This document shows, piece by piece, positions 54,315 to 63,400 of a stretch of DNA of 64,000 bases. Location of the stretch: contig NZ_CP102589.1 of NCBI RefSeq assembly GCF_032818155.1, positions 792,001-856,000 of the forward strand. Reading direction: 5' to 3'. The stretch is from Niallia taxi (GTDB lineage: Bacteria; Bacillota; Bacilli; Bacillales; Cytobacillaceae). How positions within the stretch are numbered: the first letter of the stretch is position 1; each line of letters begins with the position of its first letter. Made by a program: the position numbers and the translations under genes. The notes beneath the pieces are model-generated. The model was not told the origin of the DNA. It was given only the letters and a program-made list of their open reading frames with translations, and did not search any database.

Positions 54315-55169
54315 ATGTATGTTTCCATGAAAGGCATGCTTGCCCGTGCCAACAAAGGAAAGTACGCGGTGATGGCCATCAATTGCTTCAATTTAGAAAC
54401 AGCAAAGGCAGTCATACTTGCTGCTCAAGAATTACGAGCGCCTGTCATCATTGATCTGCTGCAAGACCATTTACAGGCACATCTTGGCAGTAACCTGCTG
54501 ACAGGGCCAATTATAGAAATGGCCCGGAATGCAAGTGTGGAGGTTGCTGTTAATCTCGATCACGGCAAGGATGTAGGCTTTGTGAAAAGATGCTTAAGAG
54601 ATGGCTTTTCAAGTGTCATGATGGATGCGTCAGCATATCCTCTTGAACAAAACATCGAGATTACAAAAAAGATGGTTGAGTTTGCCGAGACCTATGATGC
54701 TAGTGTAGAAGGGGAAATCGGCAATATTGGTTCCGTTTCCCGCAATAATTTGACTAGTGATGAAATGTATACAAACCCTGATGCAGCGATTGAGTATGCA
54801 AGACGGACAGGAATTGACGCACTGGCGATTTCTTATGGCTCAAGCCACGGCGACTATCCAGATGGCTATATTCCGCCATTCCGCTTTGACATTGTCGAGA
54901 AAATCAAGGCAGAAACAAATATACCCCTTGTTCTGCACGGCGGGTCAGGCTGCGGGGAGGCTAATATAAAGAAGTCGATTGCTCTTGGCATCAACAAGAT
55001 TAACGTTGGCTCTGACTTTATGAAGGCACAAGTAAATAGCATTCAAGAATACTTGAAGGATAATGAAAGTGTCGATTATGTCCGCCTTATACAAGGAACA
55101 GTCGATGCTGGCAAGGAAATGGTCAAATATTATATCGACGTGGCTGAATCTACAGGCAAATCATTATAA
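54315..55169 (+). CDS. Class II ketose-bisphosphate aldolase, first of two
   Basis: 284 residues of the zinc-dependent class II aldolase family (FbaA/GatY/KbaY/LsrF-type neighbours). Visible are VAVNLDHGKD with the zinc His83 and Asp82, EGEIGNIG, and LVLHGGSGCGEANI with a second zinc ligand. The usual HLDHG is NLDHG here. It would split a ketose bisphosphate made from the PTS sugar. RBS AGGAGGGA; 31 bases before a second aldolase gene. Confidence 0.88.
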   Translation: MYVSMKGMLARANKGKYAVMAINCFNLETAKAVILAAQELRAPVIIDLLQDHLQAHLGSNLLTGPIIEMARNASVEVAVNLDHGKDVGFVKRCLRDGFSSVMMDASAYPLEQNIEITKKMVEFAETYDASVEGEIGNIGSVSRNNLTSDEMYTNPDAAIEYARRTGIDALAISYGSSHGDYPDGYIPPFRFDIVEKIKAETNIPLVLHGGSGCGEANIKKSIALGINKINVGSDFMKAQVNSIQEYLKDNESVDYVRLIQGTVDAGKEMVKYYIDVAESTGKSL

Positions 55170-55199
55170 AAAAAATTCTAAACGGAAAGAGGAGAGACA

Positions 55200-56099
55200 A
55201 TGTTAGTAAACATGAAGCAGTTATTAGAAGTGGCACAGGAGCATCAATTTGCGGTGGGAGCCTTTAATGTGGCAGATAGTAATTTCTTAAGAGTTGTTGT
55301 GGAAGAGGCAGAGAAGAACAATTCGCCAGCTATTATCGCAGTCCACCCGACAGAGCTTGATTTTACAAAGGATGATTTCTTCCACTATGTGCTTGCTCGC
55401 ATTAAAAACAGCCATGTTCCATTTGTACTTCATCTCGATCATGGTGACAGTGTGGAAAATATCATGAGAGCAATCCATGTTGGCTTCAGCTCTGTTATGA
55501 TTGACGGCTCCCTTCTGCCCCTTGAAGAGAATATCAGGATTACAAAGCAAATTGTCGATATCGCCCATCCCCTTGGAGTTTCTGTTGAAGGAGAGCTTGG
55601 AACAATCGGCAATACTGGCACAACGATTGAAGGCGGCGTGACAGAGGTTATCTATACAAGACCAGAGGATGCAAAGGAATTTGTGGAAAGCACTGGTGTA
55701 GACACATTGGCAGTTGCTATTGGAACTTGCCACGGCATTTATCCGAAGGACATGAAGCCACAGCTGCGCATGGATATTTTGCGCCAAATCAAAGAGGTTG
55801 TTGATATTCCGCTCGTTCTGCATGGCGGCTCTGCCAACCCAGATGAAGAAATCGCAGAAGCAGTTAAAATCGGTATTCAAAAGGTAAATATCTCCTCCGA
55901 TTACAAATACGCCTTCTACAAAAAATGCCGTGAAATACTGGCAGAAACAGAGCTTTGGGATCCAAATGCGATTTATCCTGATTGCATTGATGCGGCAAAA
56001 GAAGTAGTTCAATATAAAATGAATTTATTTCAGTCAGTGGATAAGGCAGATGTGTATAGAACTGAGAATGTACTTGCGTGGAGAACGGCCCAGCTTTAA
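55200..56099 (+). CDS. Class II ketose-bisphosphate aldolase, second of two
   Basis: 299 residues, also class II: FVLHLDHGDSVENI with intact HLDHG, EGELGTIGNTG, TCHGIYP and LVLHGGSANPDEEI. It is clearly divergent from its neighbour, so the two are not a recent duplication. They may act on different epimers, or form a heteromer as in the GatY/KbaY type with a partner. Last gene of the PTS operon; a terminator follows. Confidence 0.88.
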   Translation: MLVNMKQLLEVAQEHQFAVGAFNVADSNFLRVVVEEAEKNNSPAIIAVHPTELDFTKDDFFHYVLARIKNSHVPFVLHLDHGDSVENIMRAIHVGFSSVMIDGSLLPLEENIRITKQIVDIAHPLGVSVEGELGTIGNTGTTIEGGVTEVIYTRPEDAKEFVESTGVDTLAVAIGTCHGIYPKDMKPQLRMDILRQIKEVVDIPLVLHGGSANPDEEIAEAVKIGIQKVNISSDYKYAFYKKCREILAETELWDPNAIYPDCIDAAKEVVQYKMNLFQSVDKADVYRTENVLAWRTAQL

Positions 56100-56156
56100 G
56101 TAATAATCAAAGGACTTGTATAAAGTGATTAATATTTGTGAAAATAGTCACAAGTA

Positions 56157-56188
56157 AAAGCAGGAGATAATCTTCCTGCTTTTTTTAA
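56157..56188 (+). terminator. Terminator of the PTS operon
   Basis: AAGCAGGA pairs with TCCTGCTT around an eight-base loop and is followed by TTTTT. Confidence 0.87.
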
Positions 56189-56210
56189 TGCTTTATAAAA
56201 ATATAAATAA

Positions 56211-56243
56211 AAAAACTCTCCTTTCCTTATGGAAGGGAGAGCA
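56211..56243 (-). terminator. Terminator of the SinI-like gene
   Basis: On the minus strand CTCTCC(C)TTCC pairs with GGAAAGGAGAG, with ATAA as loop and seven T residues after it. Confidence 0.8.
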
Positions 56244-56279
56244 AGCTATTGGTGAATGACTATTATGCTAAAAAGAACC

Positions 56280-56408
56280 TTAAGAAGGTTTAAGTACAGT
56301 GAGAATCTTTCTAATATTATCTATGGACATACCTATCTCCTTAGCATATGAAATCAATTCTATCCAATCGGGATCTAGCTCTGGATTGTCTTTTATAGAA
56401 TTCAACAT
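56280..56408 (-). CDS. SinI-family antirepressor-like peptide
   Basis: 42 residues: MLNSIKDNPELDPDWIELI, then SYAKEIGMSIDNIRKILTVL. This matches the SinI dimerisation domain, where LDxEWxxLIxxAKxxGISxEEIRxFL is typical, with hydrophobic residues in register. SinI peptides bind and inactivate the repressor SinR, which controls biofilm matrix genes in Bacillus. No sinR-like gene is adjacent, so it is an orphan. ACAGGAG lies eight bases before the ATG and a terminator follows. A link to the exopolysaccharide cluster 7 kb away is only a suggestion. Confidence 0.85.
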   Translation of the reverse strand: MLNSIKDNPELDPDWIELISYAKEIGMSIDNIRKILTVLKPS

Positions 56409-56688
56409 ATAATCTCCTGTAGGTATTTTGTCACGGTTTTAATCATACGCTAAATAGTTACTTAGATAAAGAAAAAGAGTTCGACATTATTCTACAGAAG
56501 CATGGTACCATAGTAACCAATGTCTTTATTAGCATGCTTTATATTCGGTCGGACAGTAATAAATCCTCCAACATAGAATCGCATAACTTTTTAATTTAAT
56601 AGAATTAGAATAATTAAATAACAAAAAATGTTATAATTTGTATGAAGTTCAATATTCTACTAAAAGCATAAACGCAGGAGGCGGTAAA
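56409..56688. other. Intergenic region upstream of the 188-residue membrane protein
   Basis: AT-rich, containing the divergent upstream regions of the SinI-like gene and the next membrane protein. The AAAAATGTTATAAT near 56622-56635 may be the -10 region of the latter. No further gene was found. Confidence 0.35.
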
Positions 56689-57255
56689 TTGAGAAAAATG
56701 AAATCCTATAACGGATATGTATTTATTTTTACTCTTCTTTTATGTTGGATATGGATGCTCTTCTACATGTTTAATGAACTAGTTGACGGAATAGTTGGCG
56801 TTGTATTGGCTTGTCTAGCAACACTATTAACATGCTACATAGTGAAAGAAAGAATAGACCGACGAATTTTTATGCATTTTTTAGAAGTGTCTAAAGAAAG
56901 ATTGCATGTACTTGAAGAGCTAATCGATACATCTGAAATTATTTTAGAAGAGATTGATAACATAACAGAATCTGATGAGAAATCCTCTGTTAGGAATTCG
57001 CAAATACAACAAGATTTACAGCATTTTTATCATAGACTAATAAGCTCTGATTTAGAGATTGTATATAAATATATGGAGTATGATTCCATTGTTAGAGTGA
57101 AAAATAACTTAACATCACTTAAAGAACTATCTGAAAAGGAATCCTTTATTGATGTAGATGCAACGAGTGCCGTAGAAGATATTAACGAAATGTATTTTAT
57201 ATTTGATACAAATAGACAAAGCGTGGAAGAAATAATGAAAATAAACATTAATTAA
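56689..57255 (+). CDS. Membrane protein with cytoplasmic coiled coil, unknown function
   Basis: 188 residues from TTG 56689, seven bases after AGGAGG. Two adjacent hydrophobic helices (about residues 11-32 and 36-55) are followed by a long acidic helical domain (VSKERLHVLEELIDTSEIIL and beyond) likely to form a coiled coil. No family recognised. It stands alone with no visible operon partner. Confidence 0.7.
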   Translation: MRKMKSYNGYVFIFTLLLCWIWMLFYMFNELVDGIVGVVLACLATLLTCYIVKERIDRRIFMHFLEVSKERLHVLEELIDTSEIILEEIDNITESDEKSSVRNSQIQQDLQHFYHRLISSDLEIVYKYMEYDSIVRVKNNLTSLKELSEKESFIDVDATSAVEDINEMYFIFDTNRQSVEEIMKININ

Positions 57256-57335
57256 TAAAATTTAAAGCAACTAAGGAAATTCTCCCTCAAACCCAACATA
57301 CAATGAAATAACAATATTATTGAGGGTGATGGAAG

Positions 57336-57617
57336 ATGAAAGGCTTCAGCCGTCTTGGAGAGCTTTGGTGGCAGGGCATCACTTTACAGCATGTCTCACA
57401 TAAAGGAATTATCAACCCGTACTTGGCTTTTCTGTTTGTTGCCTTATTGTTTGAATTGTTTTTAGCAGTGCTTTTCGTTGTGTCCTGCTTTATCTTCTAT
57501 GTAAACCACTATTGGCCGTCTGCCCCATTTTATATTGGTGCTGCCGTTCTTGCATTGTTAATTGGCATCACAATTTCCTCTGTACTTGTCATTCTTCAAC
57601 GGAAAAAAGTCACCTAA
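57336..57617 (+). CDS. Small membrane protein, 93 residues
   Basis: Two hydrophobic helices (about 30-52 and 62-85), with an amphipathic N-terminus MKGFSRLGELWWQGITLQ and a basic end QRKKVT. GAGGGTGATGG precedes the ATG. Family not recognised. Followed by a strong terminator, so it is a single-gene unit. Confidence 0.7.
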   Translation: MKGFSRLGELWWQGITLQHVSHKGIINPYLAFLFVALLFELFLAVLFVVSCFIFYVNHYWPSAPFYIGAAVLALLIGITISSVLVILQRKKVT

Positions 57618-57673
57618 AAAGCAGCAAATAACTACCCGCACCATTAAGCGGCAATTATTTGCTGCTTTTTTGT
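57616..57673 (+). terminator. Terminator of the 93-residue membrane protein gene
   Basis: AAAAGCAGCAAATAA pairs perfectly with TTATTTGCTGCTTTT across a 26-base loop and ends in T residues. Confidence 0.88.
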
Positions 57674-57858
57674 TTGTGTACATGTAAGCTACCAGTTTAG
57701 CAGCCTAGAAATATGGGAAAGAAAAAGGGAATTAGGCACTTTGTTAAAGGAAAGGGCTTATCACAAGATAACGTTCCGCTAGTAACGGGCATATGATATT
57801 AAATATTTACTGTTTAGACCTGCCTTTTGAAATAAATAAATCAAAATGGAGCGATCAC

Positions 57859-58005
57859 ATGGCTGACAATAAAGAGGAATTCAAGACATTATTGCTGAGT
57901 GTATACAATAAAGGCAATGAGGGTGCAACAATGAAGGAATTGATGAGCCTGTTAGAGTCTGAATTGGCAAAGCTGAATAGCAATGTAGGGCAACGTATCC
58001 GGTAA
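57859..58005 (+). CDS. Small acidic protein, 48 residues
   Basis: ATG 57859 follows GGAGCGATCAC. The peptide MADNKEEFKTLLLSVYNKG continues into a helical stretch TMKELMSLLESELAKLN. No family recognised. The upstream frame to 57793 is open, but its start lacks a ribosome site. It reads as a genuine small soluble protein. Confidence 0.5.
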   Translation: MADNKEEFKTLLLSVYNKGNEGATMKELMSLLESELAKLNSNVGQRIR

Positions 58006-58500
58006 AGGGTTCCTATGTACTTTTGCGTTATTTGCCTATGCCCAGGATGTATTCTATGTCATTTTGGCGTATTAGGTGCAAAGATTTTTTTGAAAAGCTC
58101 CGAGCATTTTTGGGGCTTTTCTTTATGCTCAAGAGTTAGAATATGCTTGGTTGTCTGAAAGTGTTCACGGAGTAGTTGTGCTGGTATGGTGAATTGAAAG
58201 TGTTCAATGGAAGAAGTACATACTTACTAAAAATGATGGAGATTACAAATGCAGTCAGTCAAAACAGAAGCTACTAGATTTACCTCTTACTCTGACTGGA
58301 TTTCCTCGCTTTTTAAACAATAGGGAAAGGATACTCTTAAGGTTGTTTTTGTAAGATATATACTTTTTTTACTTGGTATGGAACTCTAGTAAAATTGCAA
58401 CATAAATATTTTATTTTTACAAATTTTTTTTATTTCTATTACCTTTTTCTGCAAGTATAATAAATTGAATACAAAATTATAGAGATATCAGGGGGAACCA
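58006..58500. other. Intergenic region upstream of the acidic surface protein
   Basis: A hairpin AAAAGCTCCGAGC ... GGGGCTTTTC at about 58094-58127 is a probable terminator for the 48-residue gene. A 24-residue frame at 58249-58323, after GGAG, is doubtful. The last 150 bases are AT-rich promoter sequence. Confidence 0.4.
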
Positions 58501-59679
58501 ATGAAGCGTTTATTATGTTTATTTACGGCTATTTTGTTGGCTTTAAGCCTTCAGCCTGTGGCTTCATTTGCGATGGGATCTAATGATAAGGATTTCGAAG
58601 CATATTTAGCAGAAATAGGCTGGGAGAAACAAGATTATCTTGATTATTTGAAAAGCAAAGATTTGTCTATGAGTGATTTCGAATCTGTTGATGAGCTGGG
58701 AACACCGTTAACAGAGGAATCAATTAAGCCGATTTTAACAGACTATGATTTAACAAGAGAAGAATTAAATGAACTTCTTGTTGAATATGGTGAGATAGAA
58801 GAGGGACAAGATGTTTTTGATGTTGAATATGATATCTTCGCTGAACATCTTTATGAGACTGTAGGCTACTATTTGGAAGATGACTATGGTATGCCAATCA
58901 CTGATGAAAACCTTCAACAGCTATTGGATGATTATGGCTTTGCTTCTAAAGCAGAGTTAGAAGAATACCTGCAGCAGTTTGATGAGTCTATTGAATACTA
59001 TGATTATATTGAAGATCTTGACTACACTGTTGACTATTACATCAATGGCGGTGCAGATTTAGAAGCAGAAATGGATGAGTTGTTCCAATCTTTGCAGCTT
59101 ACAGATGAAGAGATGGAAAGATTGTTTGAGCATTTCATGACAGTTTATGAGAACAACCCAGATTTTGAGGGTCAATTATTAGCTTTAAGTGATAGAATGA
59201 TGGCATTTGCAGAATTCGAATCTGCGGACGAGCTGACAGCAGAGCAAATTGCGGAGCTTTTGGATATTTCTAACGATATGCTTGATATCCTGCAGCTTGA
59301 TGTGAAATATTATCTTGTAAAAGATGGTGTGAAGCAGCCATTATCTATTCAAGCAATGATGACAATGACTTCAACAAACGGAGCAGACTTGCTTATTGAG
59401 TTATACAATAAACAAGGAGATTTCCTTGCTGATGTTATTCTTACTAAGGAATTGTTTGGTTCTGATTTAATCAATGAAACAGGTAAAGACCTTCAAGAAG
59501 CAGAAAAGATTGTGAAGGAAACACCTGTAAAAGCTTCTACAAAAGCTGTTCAAAAAACAGTAAAAGGCGGAAAGCTGCCAAACACTGCATCCGACTACCT
59601 GCAAAACACAATGATCGGACTTGTGATTGTTCTTGCTGGTGTTGTATTGTTTAGACGTGTTTGGGTGAAAGGACAGTAA
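58501..59679 (+). CDS. Processed acidic surface protein with LPNTA sortase signal
   Basis: 392 residues: Sec signal peptide (1-24), then a very acidic helical body with repeated short units (TDYDLTREELNELLVEYG, DDYGFASKAELEEYLQQF, roughly similar). The basic linker KASTKAVQKTVKGGKLPNTASD contains the sorting motif LPNTA, followed by a membrane helix and a positive tail (RRVWVKGQ). I recall this as the processed acidic surface protein family with LPXTA. The sortase gene starts three bases after its stop. It should be cleaved between Thr and Ala and linked to the wall. Confidence 0.88.
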   Translation: MKRLLCLFTAILLALSLQPVASFAMGSNDKDFEAYLAEIGWEKQDYLDYLKSKDLSMSDFESVDELGTPLTEESIKPILTDYDLTREELNELLVEYGEIEEGQDVFDVEYDIFAEHLYETVGYYLEDDYGMPITDENLQQLLDDYGFASKAELEEYLQQFDESIEYYDYIEDLDYTVDYYINGGADLEAEMDELFQSLQLTDEEMERLFEHFMTVYENNPDFEGQLLALSDRMMAFAEFESADELTAEQIAELLDISNDMLDILQLDVKYYLVKDGVKQPLSIQAMMTMTSTNGADLLIELYNKQGDFLADVILTKELFGSDLINETGKDLQEAEKIVKETPVKASTKAVQKTVKGGKLPNTASDYLQNTMIGLVIVLAGVVLFRRVWVKGQ

Positions 59680-59682
59680 AAA

Positions 59683-60345
59683 ATGCGAGCAGCCAATAAA
59701 AACAGAAGAGGAAATAGTCGCAAGCAATGGATTCTTCTTTCATTGACTGCTGCTGTCATATTAATTGGAGTCTGGGTTGCCAGCTCCAATTTTTATCCTT
59801 TCTTAAAAGGCTATTTCCTTTATAAGACAGAGCAAGTGAAGGCAGATGATTTGCCGAAGGAAGAGAAAACTCCTCCACAGGAGGAGGAAAAAGAACCAGC
59901 TAAAAGCAGCGAACCGCTTTATACAGAAATGCCGGCAGTAGGGGAGAATATGGGGGAGCTCATTATTCCGAAGCTTGATGCTGTTTTGCCGATTATTCAC
60001 GGAACGGATGAAGACGAGTTAGAAAAGGGTGTTGGTCATTTCGCCGGCAGTGTAATGCCTGGCGAGAATGACAACACTGTTTTGTCGGGGCACAGGGATA
60101 CTGTGTTCAGACGGCTTGGCGAAGTCGGTAAAGGTGATCTGCTGACAGTGAAGACATCTGCTGGTGAATTCACTTATAAAGTGAAAAGGGTAAGGATTGT
60201 TGATAAGGATGACCGTACTGTAATAGTGCCAAAGCCAAAAGCAACCTTGACCGTTACAACCTGCTACCCGTTCAACTATATCGGTGACGCACCTAGAAGA
60301 TATATTCTTGTTGCCGATTTAGTAGACGAGGAGCTTAATAGCTGA
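59683..60345 (+). CDS. Class D sortase
   Basis: 220 residues: N-terminal membrane anchor (about 14-34), a Pro/Glu linker (55-80), then a sortase barrel with His137 (LSGHRDTVF), Cys194 (VTTCYPFN) and Arg206 (APRRYIL), the full catalytic triad. The TLTVTTCYPF block is characteristic of class D (YhcS-like). It lies three bases after the LPNTA protein gene and is its dedicated enzyme. A terminator follows, so the pair forms a two-gene operon. Confidence 0.92.
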   Translation: MRAANKNRRGNSRKQWILLSLTAAVILIGVWVASSNFYPFLKGYFLYKTEQVKADDLPKEEKTPPQEEEKEPAKSSEPLYTEMPAVGENMGELIIPKLDAVLPIIHGTDEDELEKGVGHFAGSVMPGENDNTVLSGHRDTVFRRLGEVGKGDLLTVKTSAGEFTYKVKRVRIVDKDDRTVIVPKPKATLTVTTCYPFNYIGDAPRRYILVADLVDEELNS

Positions 60346-60346
60346 A

Positions 60347-60385
60347 AAAAAACGAAGCCTCCAGTAGAGAGGCTTCGTTTTTTTC
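60347..60385 (+). terminator. Terminator of the sortase operon
   Basis: AAACGAAGCCTC pairs perfectly with GAGGCTTCGTTT around seven bases, and T residues follow. Confidence 0.92.
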
Positions 60386-60426
60386 GAGTCAGGCATTATT
60401 AATCAAACGTTTGTTTAAATGTAAAG

Positions 60427-60467
60427 AAAAGGCGTTCTGAAGCTGTTTTCAGAACGCCCTTTTCTAT
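60427..60467 (-). terminator. Terminator of the M30-like protease gene
   Basis: AAAAGGCGTTCTGAA with TTCAGAACGCCCTTTT forms a stem that overlaps the end of the minus-strand gene; on that strand a T-rich tail follows. Confidence 0.87.
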
Positions 60468-63400
60468 TTTACTTTAATTGTCCTGTAATTACTTTTGTTA
60501 CCTGCCTTGTCTTTTGCGTACAGCTTCAAGGAGGTGCCTTTTTTCTGCTTGCTGATTTTTACAGTATAGGTTCCTTTCGAGCTGACAGAGGCTTTTCCTA
60601 AATACTTGCTGCCTCTGTATACATATACAGTCGCATATTTCTCCGCACTGCCAGAGATGCTCGTCGATTTATATGTGACTGTTTTTGCACTTGGTATGCC
60701 AGGAGCTGTTTTATCTGCTACCTTAATAGAAACAGAACTGCTTTTATTATGGGCCGCATCCTCTGCGTACACCGTTAAATACGTGCCAGCCTTTTGTTTG
60801 GCTACTTTAACCTTATAGGCGCCCTTACTGTCTGCCGTTGCACTTCCAAGTGTTGTGCTGCCTCTTTTAACATACACCTTTGCCTTTGCTTCTGTTTTGC
60901 CTGTCACATAGGTTGTTAAATCACTTATCGAGGCAACACTTGGCTTGCTTGGTGGTGTCTTGTCCAAGACGGTGACAATGGTATCCTCACTCTTATTGCC
61001 AGCTTTATCAGTTGCACTGACAGAAAGCTTTGTACCTGCCTTCTGATTTGTAATCGGAACTAGATAGCCGCCATTTGCACTAACTGTTCCTTTTGCAATT
61101 ATCGTATTGCCTGAACGTATTTGTATGATAGAGCCTGCTTCGGCACTGCCAGTCATCGCTGTTGATGTATCAATAACAGTTAGCACCTTTGGCTTTGCAG
61201 GAGGTGTCCGGTCGATAACCGTGACTGTTGTATCCATTCCTTTATTGCCAGCTTTGTCTGTTGCATTAACATATAGCTTTACGCCAGCCTTTTGCTTGGG
61301 GATAGCTACCTTAAAGGCACCCTTGTCATCTGCTGTTGCTTTTCCGATTGTCGTATAGCCAGAACGGACTTGTACAGTCGCACCTGCCTCAGCGGTTCCT
61401 GTAACGGCTGTTTGGGCATCACTGACAGAGCTAACATACGGCTTGGCAGGTGCTGTTTTATCTTGCACAGCAATAACTGCCTGTGAACTGCTGCTGCCCA
61501 TTGCATTGACCGCATAGACCGCAAGCTTTGTGCCAGCCTTTTGCTTTGGAATCGTTATTTGGAAGGTGCCATTGCTTGCTGCTGTACCGCTGCCAATAAG
61601 GCTGCCATTTGCTGTGATTTTAATCGTGGTGTCCGGCTCGGCAATTCCACTTAATTTCGTATCAGTATCTGCTATTGCATAAACAGTTGGTGTCGTGGGT
61701 ACTGCTGAGCTGTTTCCGCTTGTCAGCATGGTATAAGTTATATCTTGACCCTTTGCGGTTGGTACAACAAAGTCCTCTGGCGAGCTTAGCGCCATAACAA
61801 CAGCACCGCCGCCTTTTAAGGAAAGTGTATCTGTGTCACTGTACAGCTTCACCTTTAGTGCATCAAAAGCAGGGACACCGTTAAAGCCATACGGACCAGA
61901 GTCCTTCTTTAATACAAGTGCAGCCCGAAAGTTCGTCATAAATTGACCGAACGACATACTTGGGTCGATGTATTTATGGATGATATCCTCAACAGCTTTG
62001 TAGCTGCTGTTTGTGTCTGCAATGATTTCCTTAAAGATGCTGTCACCTTGTCCTGCCTGGTACTTCAAGTATTGCAGGAACAAGTAGGAAAGGGAATAGT
62101 TTGCTAATGTGTCTCCATAATAATCCCAGTTAAGTAAGGACTGTCCTGCTGTAATGCTTGTGCTGGTGTTATAATAATCAATCCTGCTTTGCAGGACATT
62201 CTTTGCGTATATTTGCTCTGCTGCCATCGACATGCCTTCATCAAGCCATGTGTCTAGCTGTGCTGTTCCTTGAATGAACACGTTTTGATTATAGCTGACC
62301 ATATGCTGGAACTCGTGGGCAAGTGTCATATAGGCTTCAGAGACGTCTGGTTCACCACCGGATTTTTCCATGAGCGGGTACGTATCAAGGTAGAAAATCT
62401 CTGACTTATTTGAGTTTGTGTAATTATATAAGTCGACAGGTGAAAAGTAGCCTGCAACAAAACCGCCTGTGCCATCAAAGCCGTCCTGAATATCAAATGT
62501 AAGAATGTTAACCTTTCCATCATTATTTACATCTGATTCATTCCCAAAATTCGCTGTCACTGTACTGTGAATAGAGTCATCAAATTCCTTGCCAAGCTGT
62601 GCAGCCTCCTCAGCTGTTATCTCATTATTGTATACCCATACATTATTGTGTGTGCCGCTGTACAGGAGTTTTGCTGTTAGCTGGTAATTTTGCTCTGTTT
62701 CCATATTTGTGACCCAAAAGGATTTACTGTCTCCTTCTTCATAGGAGGCAAGAACTGATCTAGTATTTCGTGCTGTTACCTTATCCGCATCCTCTGAATC
62801 GAAGGGAATAACATAATCAAGCATATACGCTTCTTTTTCGAGATTTTTGTTAAGCGAATATTCGTCATTGTTTATTTGCATGGAGCCTGTACTTTCACTC
62901 ACATAGGCATTCGTCGATTCATTGTTGATTAAGCTGTAATAGCTTGTCCCACTGCTGGTGTTCAACGCTGTTCCTGTATAAAAAGGATTTGTTACCTTAA
63001 AATAAATAGTGTCCGTATAATATAAATCAGACTGGGTCTTGGAGATGCCAAGCCGGATGTATATATAGGGACTATCATGATAAAGCGATTTAGGAACACT
63101 AATATCGAGCTTCATGTTGCCGAACGAGGAAGACATGTCCTTTGAAACGCCTCCAATATACGACATTGATCCGTTACTGTTCGTATAAAATTCAATTGCC
63201 AGAAAGGCGTCCTTTATCGTACTGTCGTTTTGCAGAGAAAGATGCATATCCATCGCGGAATCCATTGTTTCAGACGAAGTTACACCAATATAAGTAATCG
63301 CATTCATGCTGCCGACACTGTCTGTTAAGTTACCAACAGCTGCACCATCTCTAATGAGCGGAAAATCCTCAGCACTGTCAAAATCAAAGCTTTTGCTTAT

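Noticed and set aside
55287..56012. 241-codon minus-strand frame opposite the second aldolase
   Set aside because: Shadow of the aldolase; the translation is Cys/Asn/His-rich and has no domain pattern.
58249..58323. 24-codon frame after GGAG upstream of the acidic surface protein
   Set aside because: Too short to judge, no recognisable features and no terminator; kept only as a remark in the intergenic entry.
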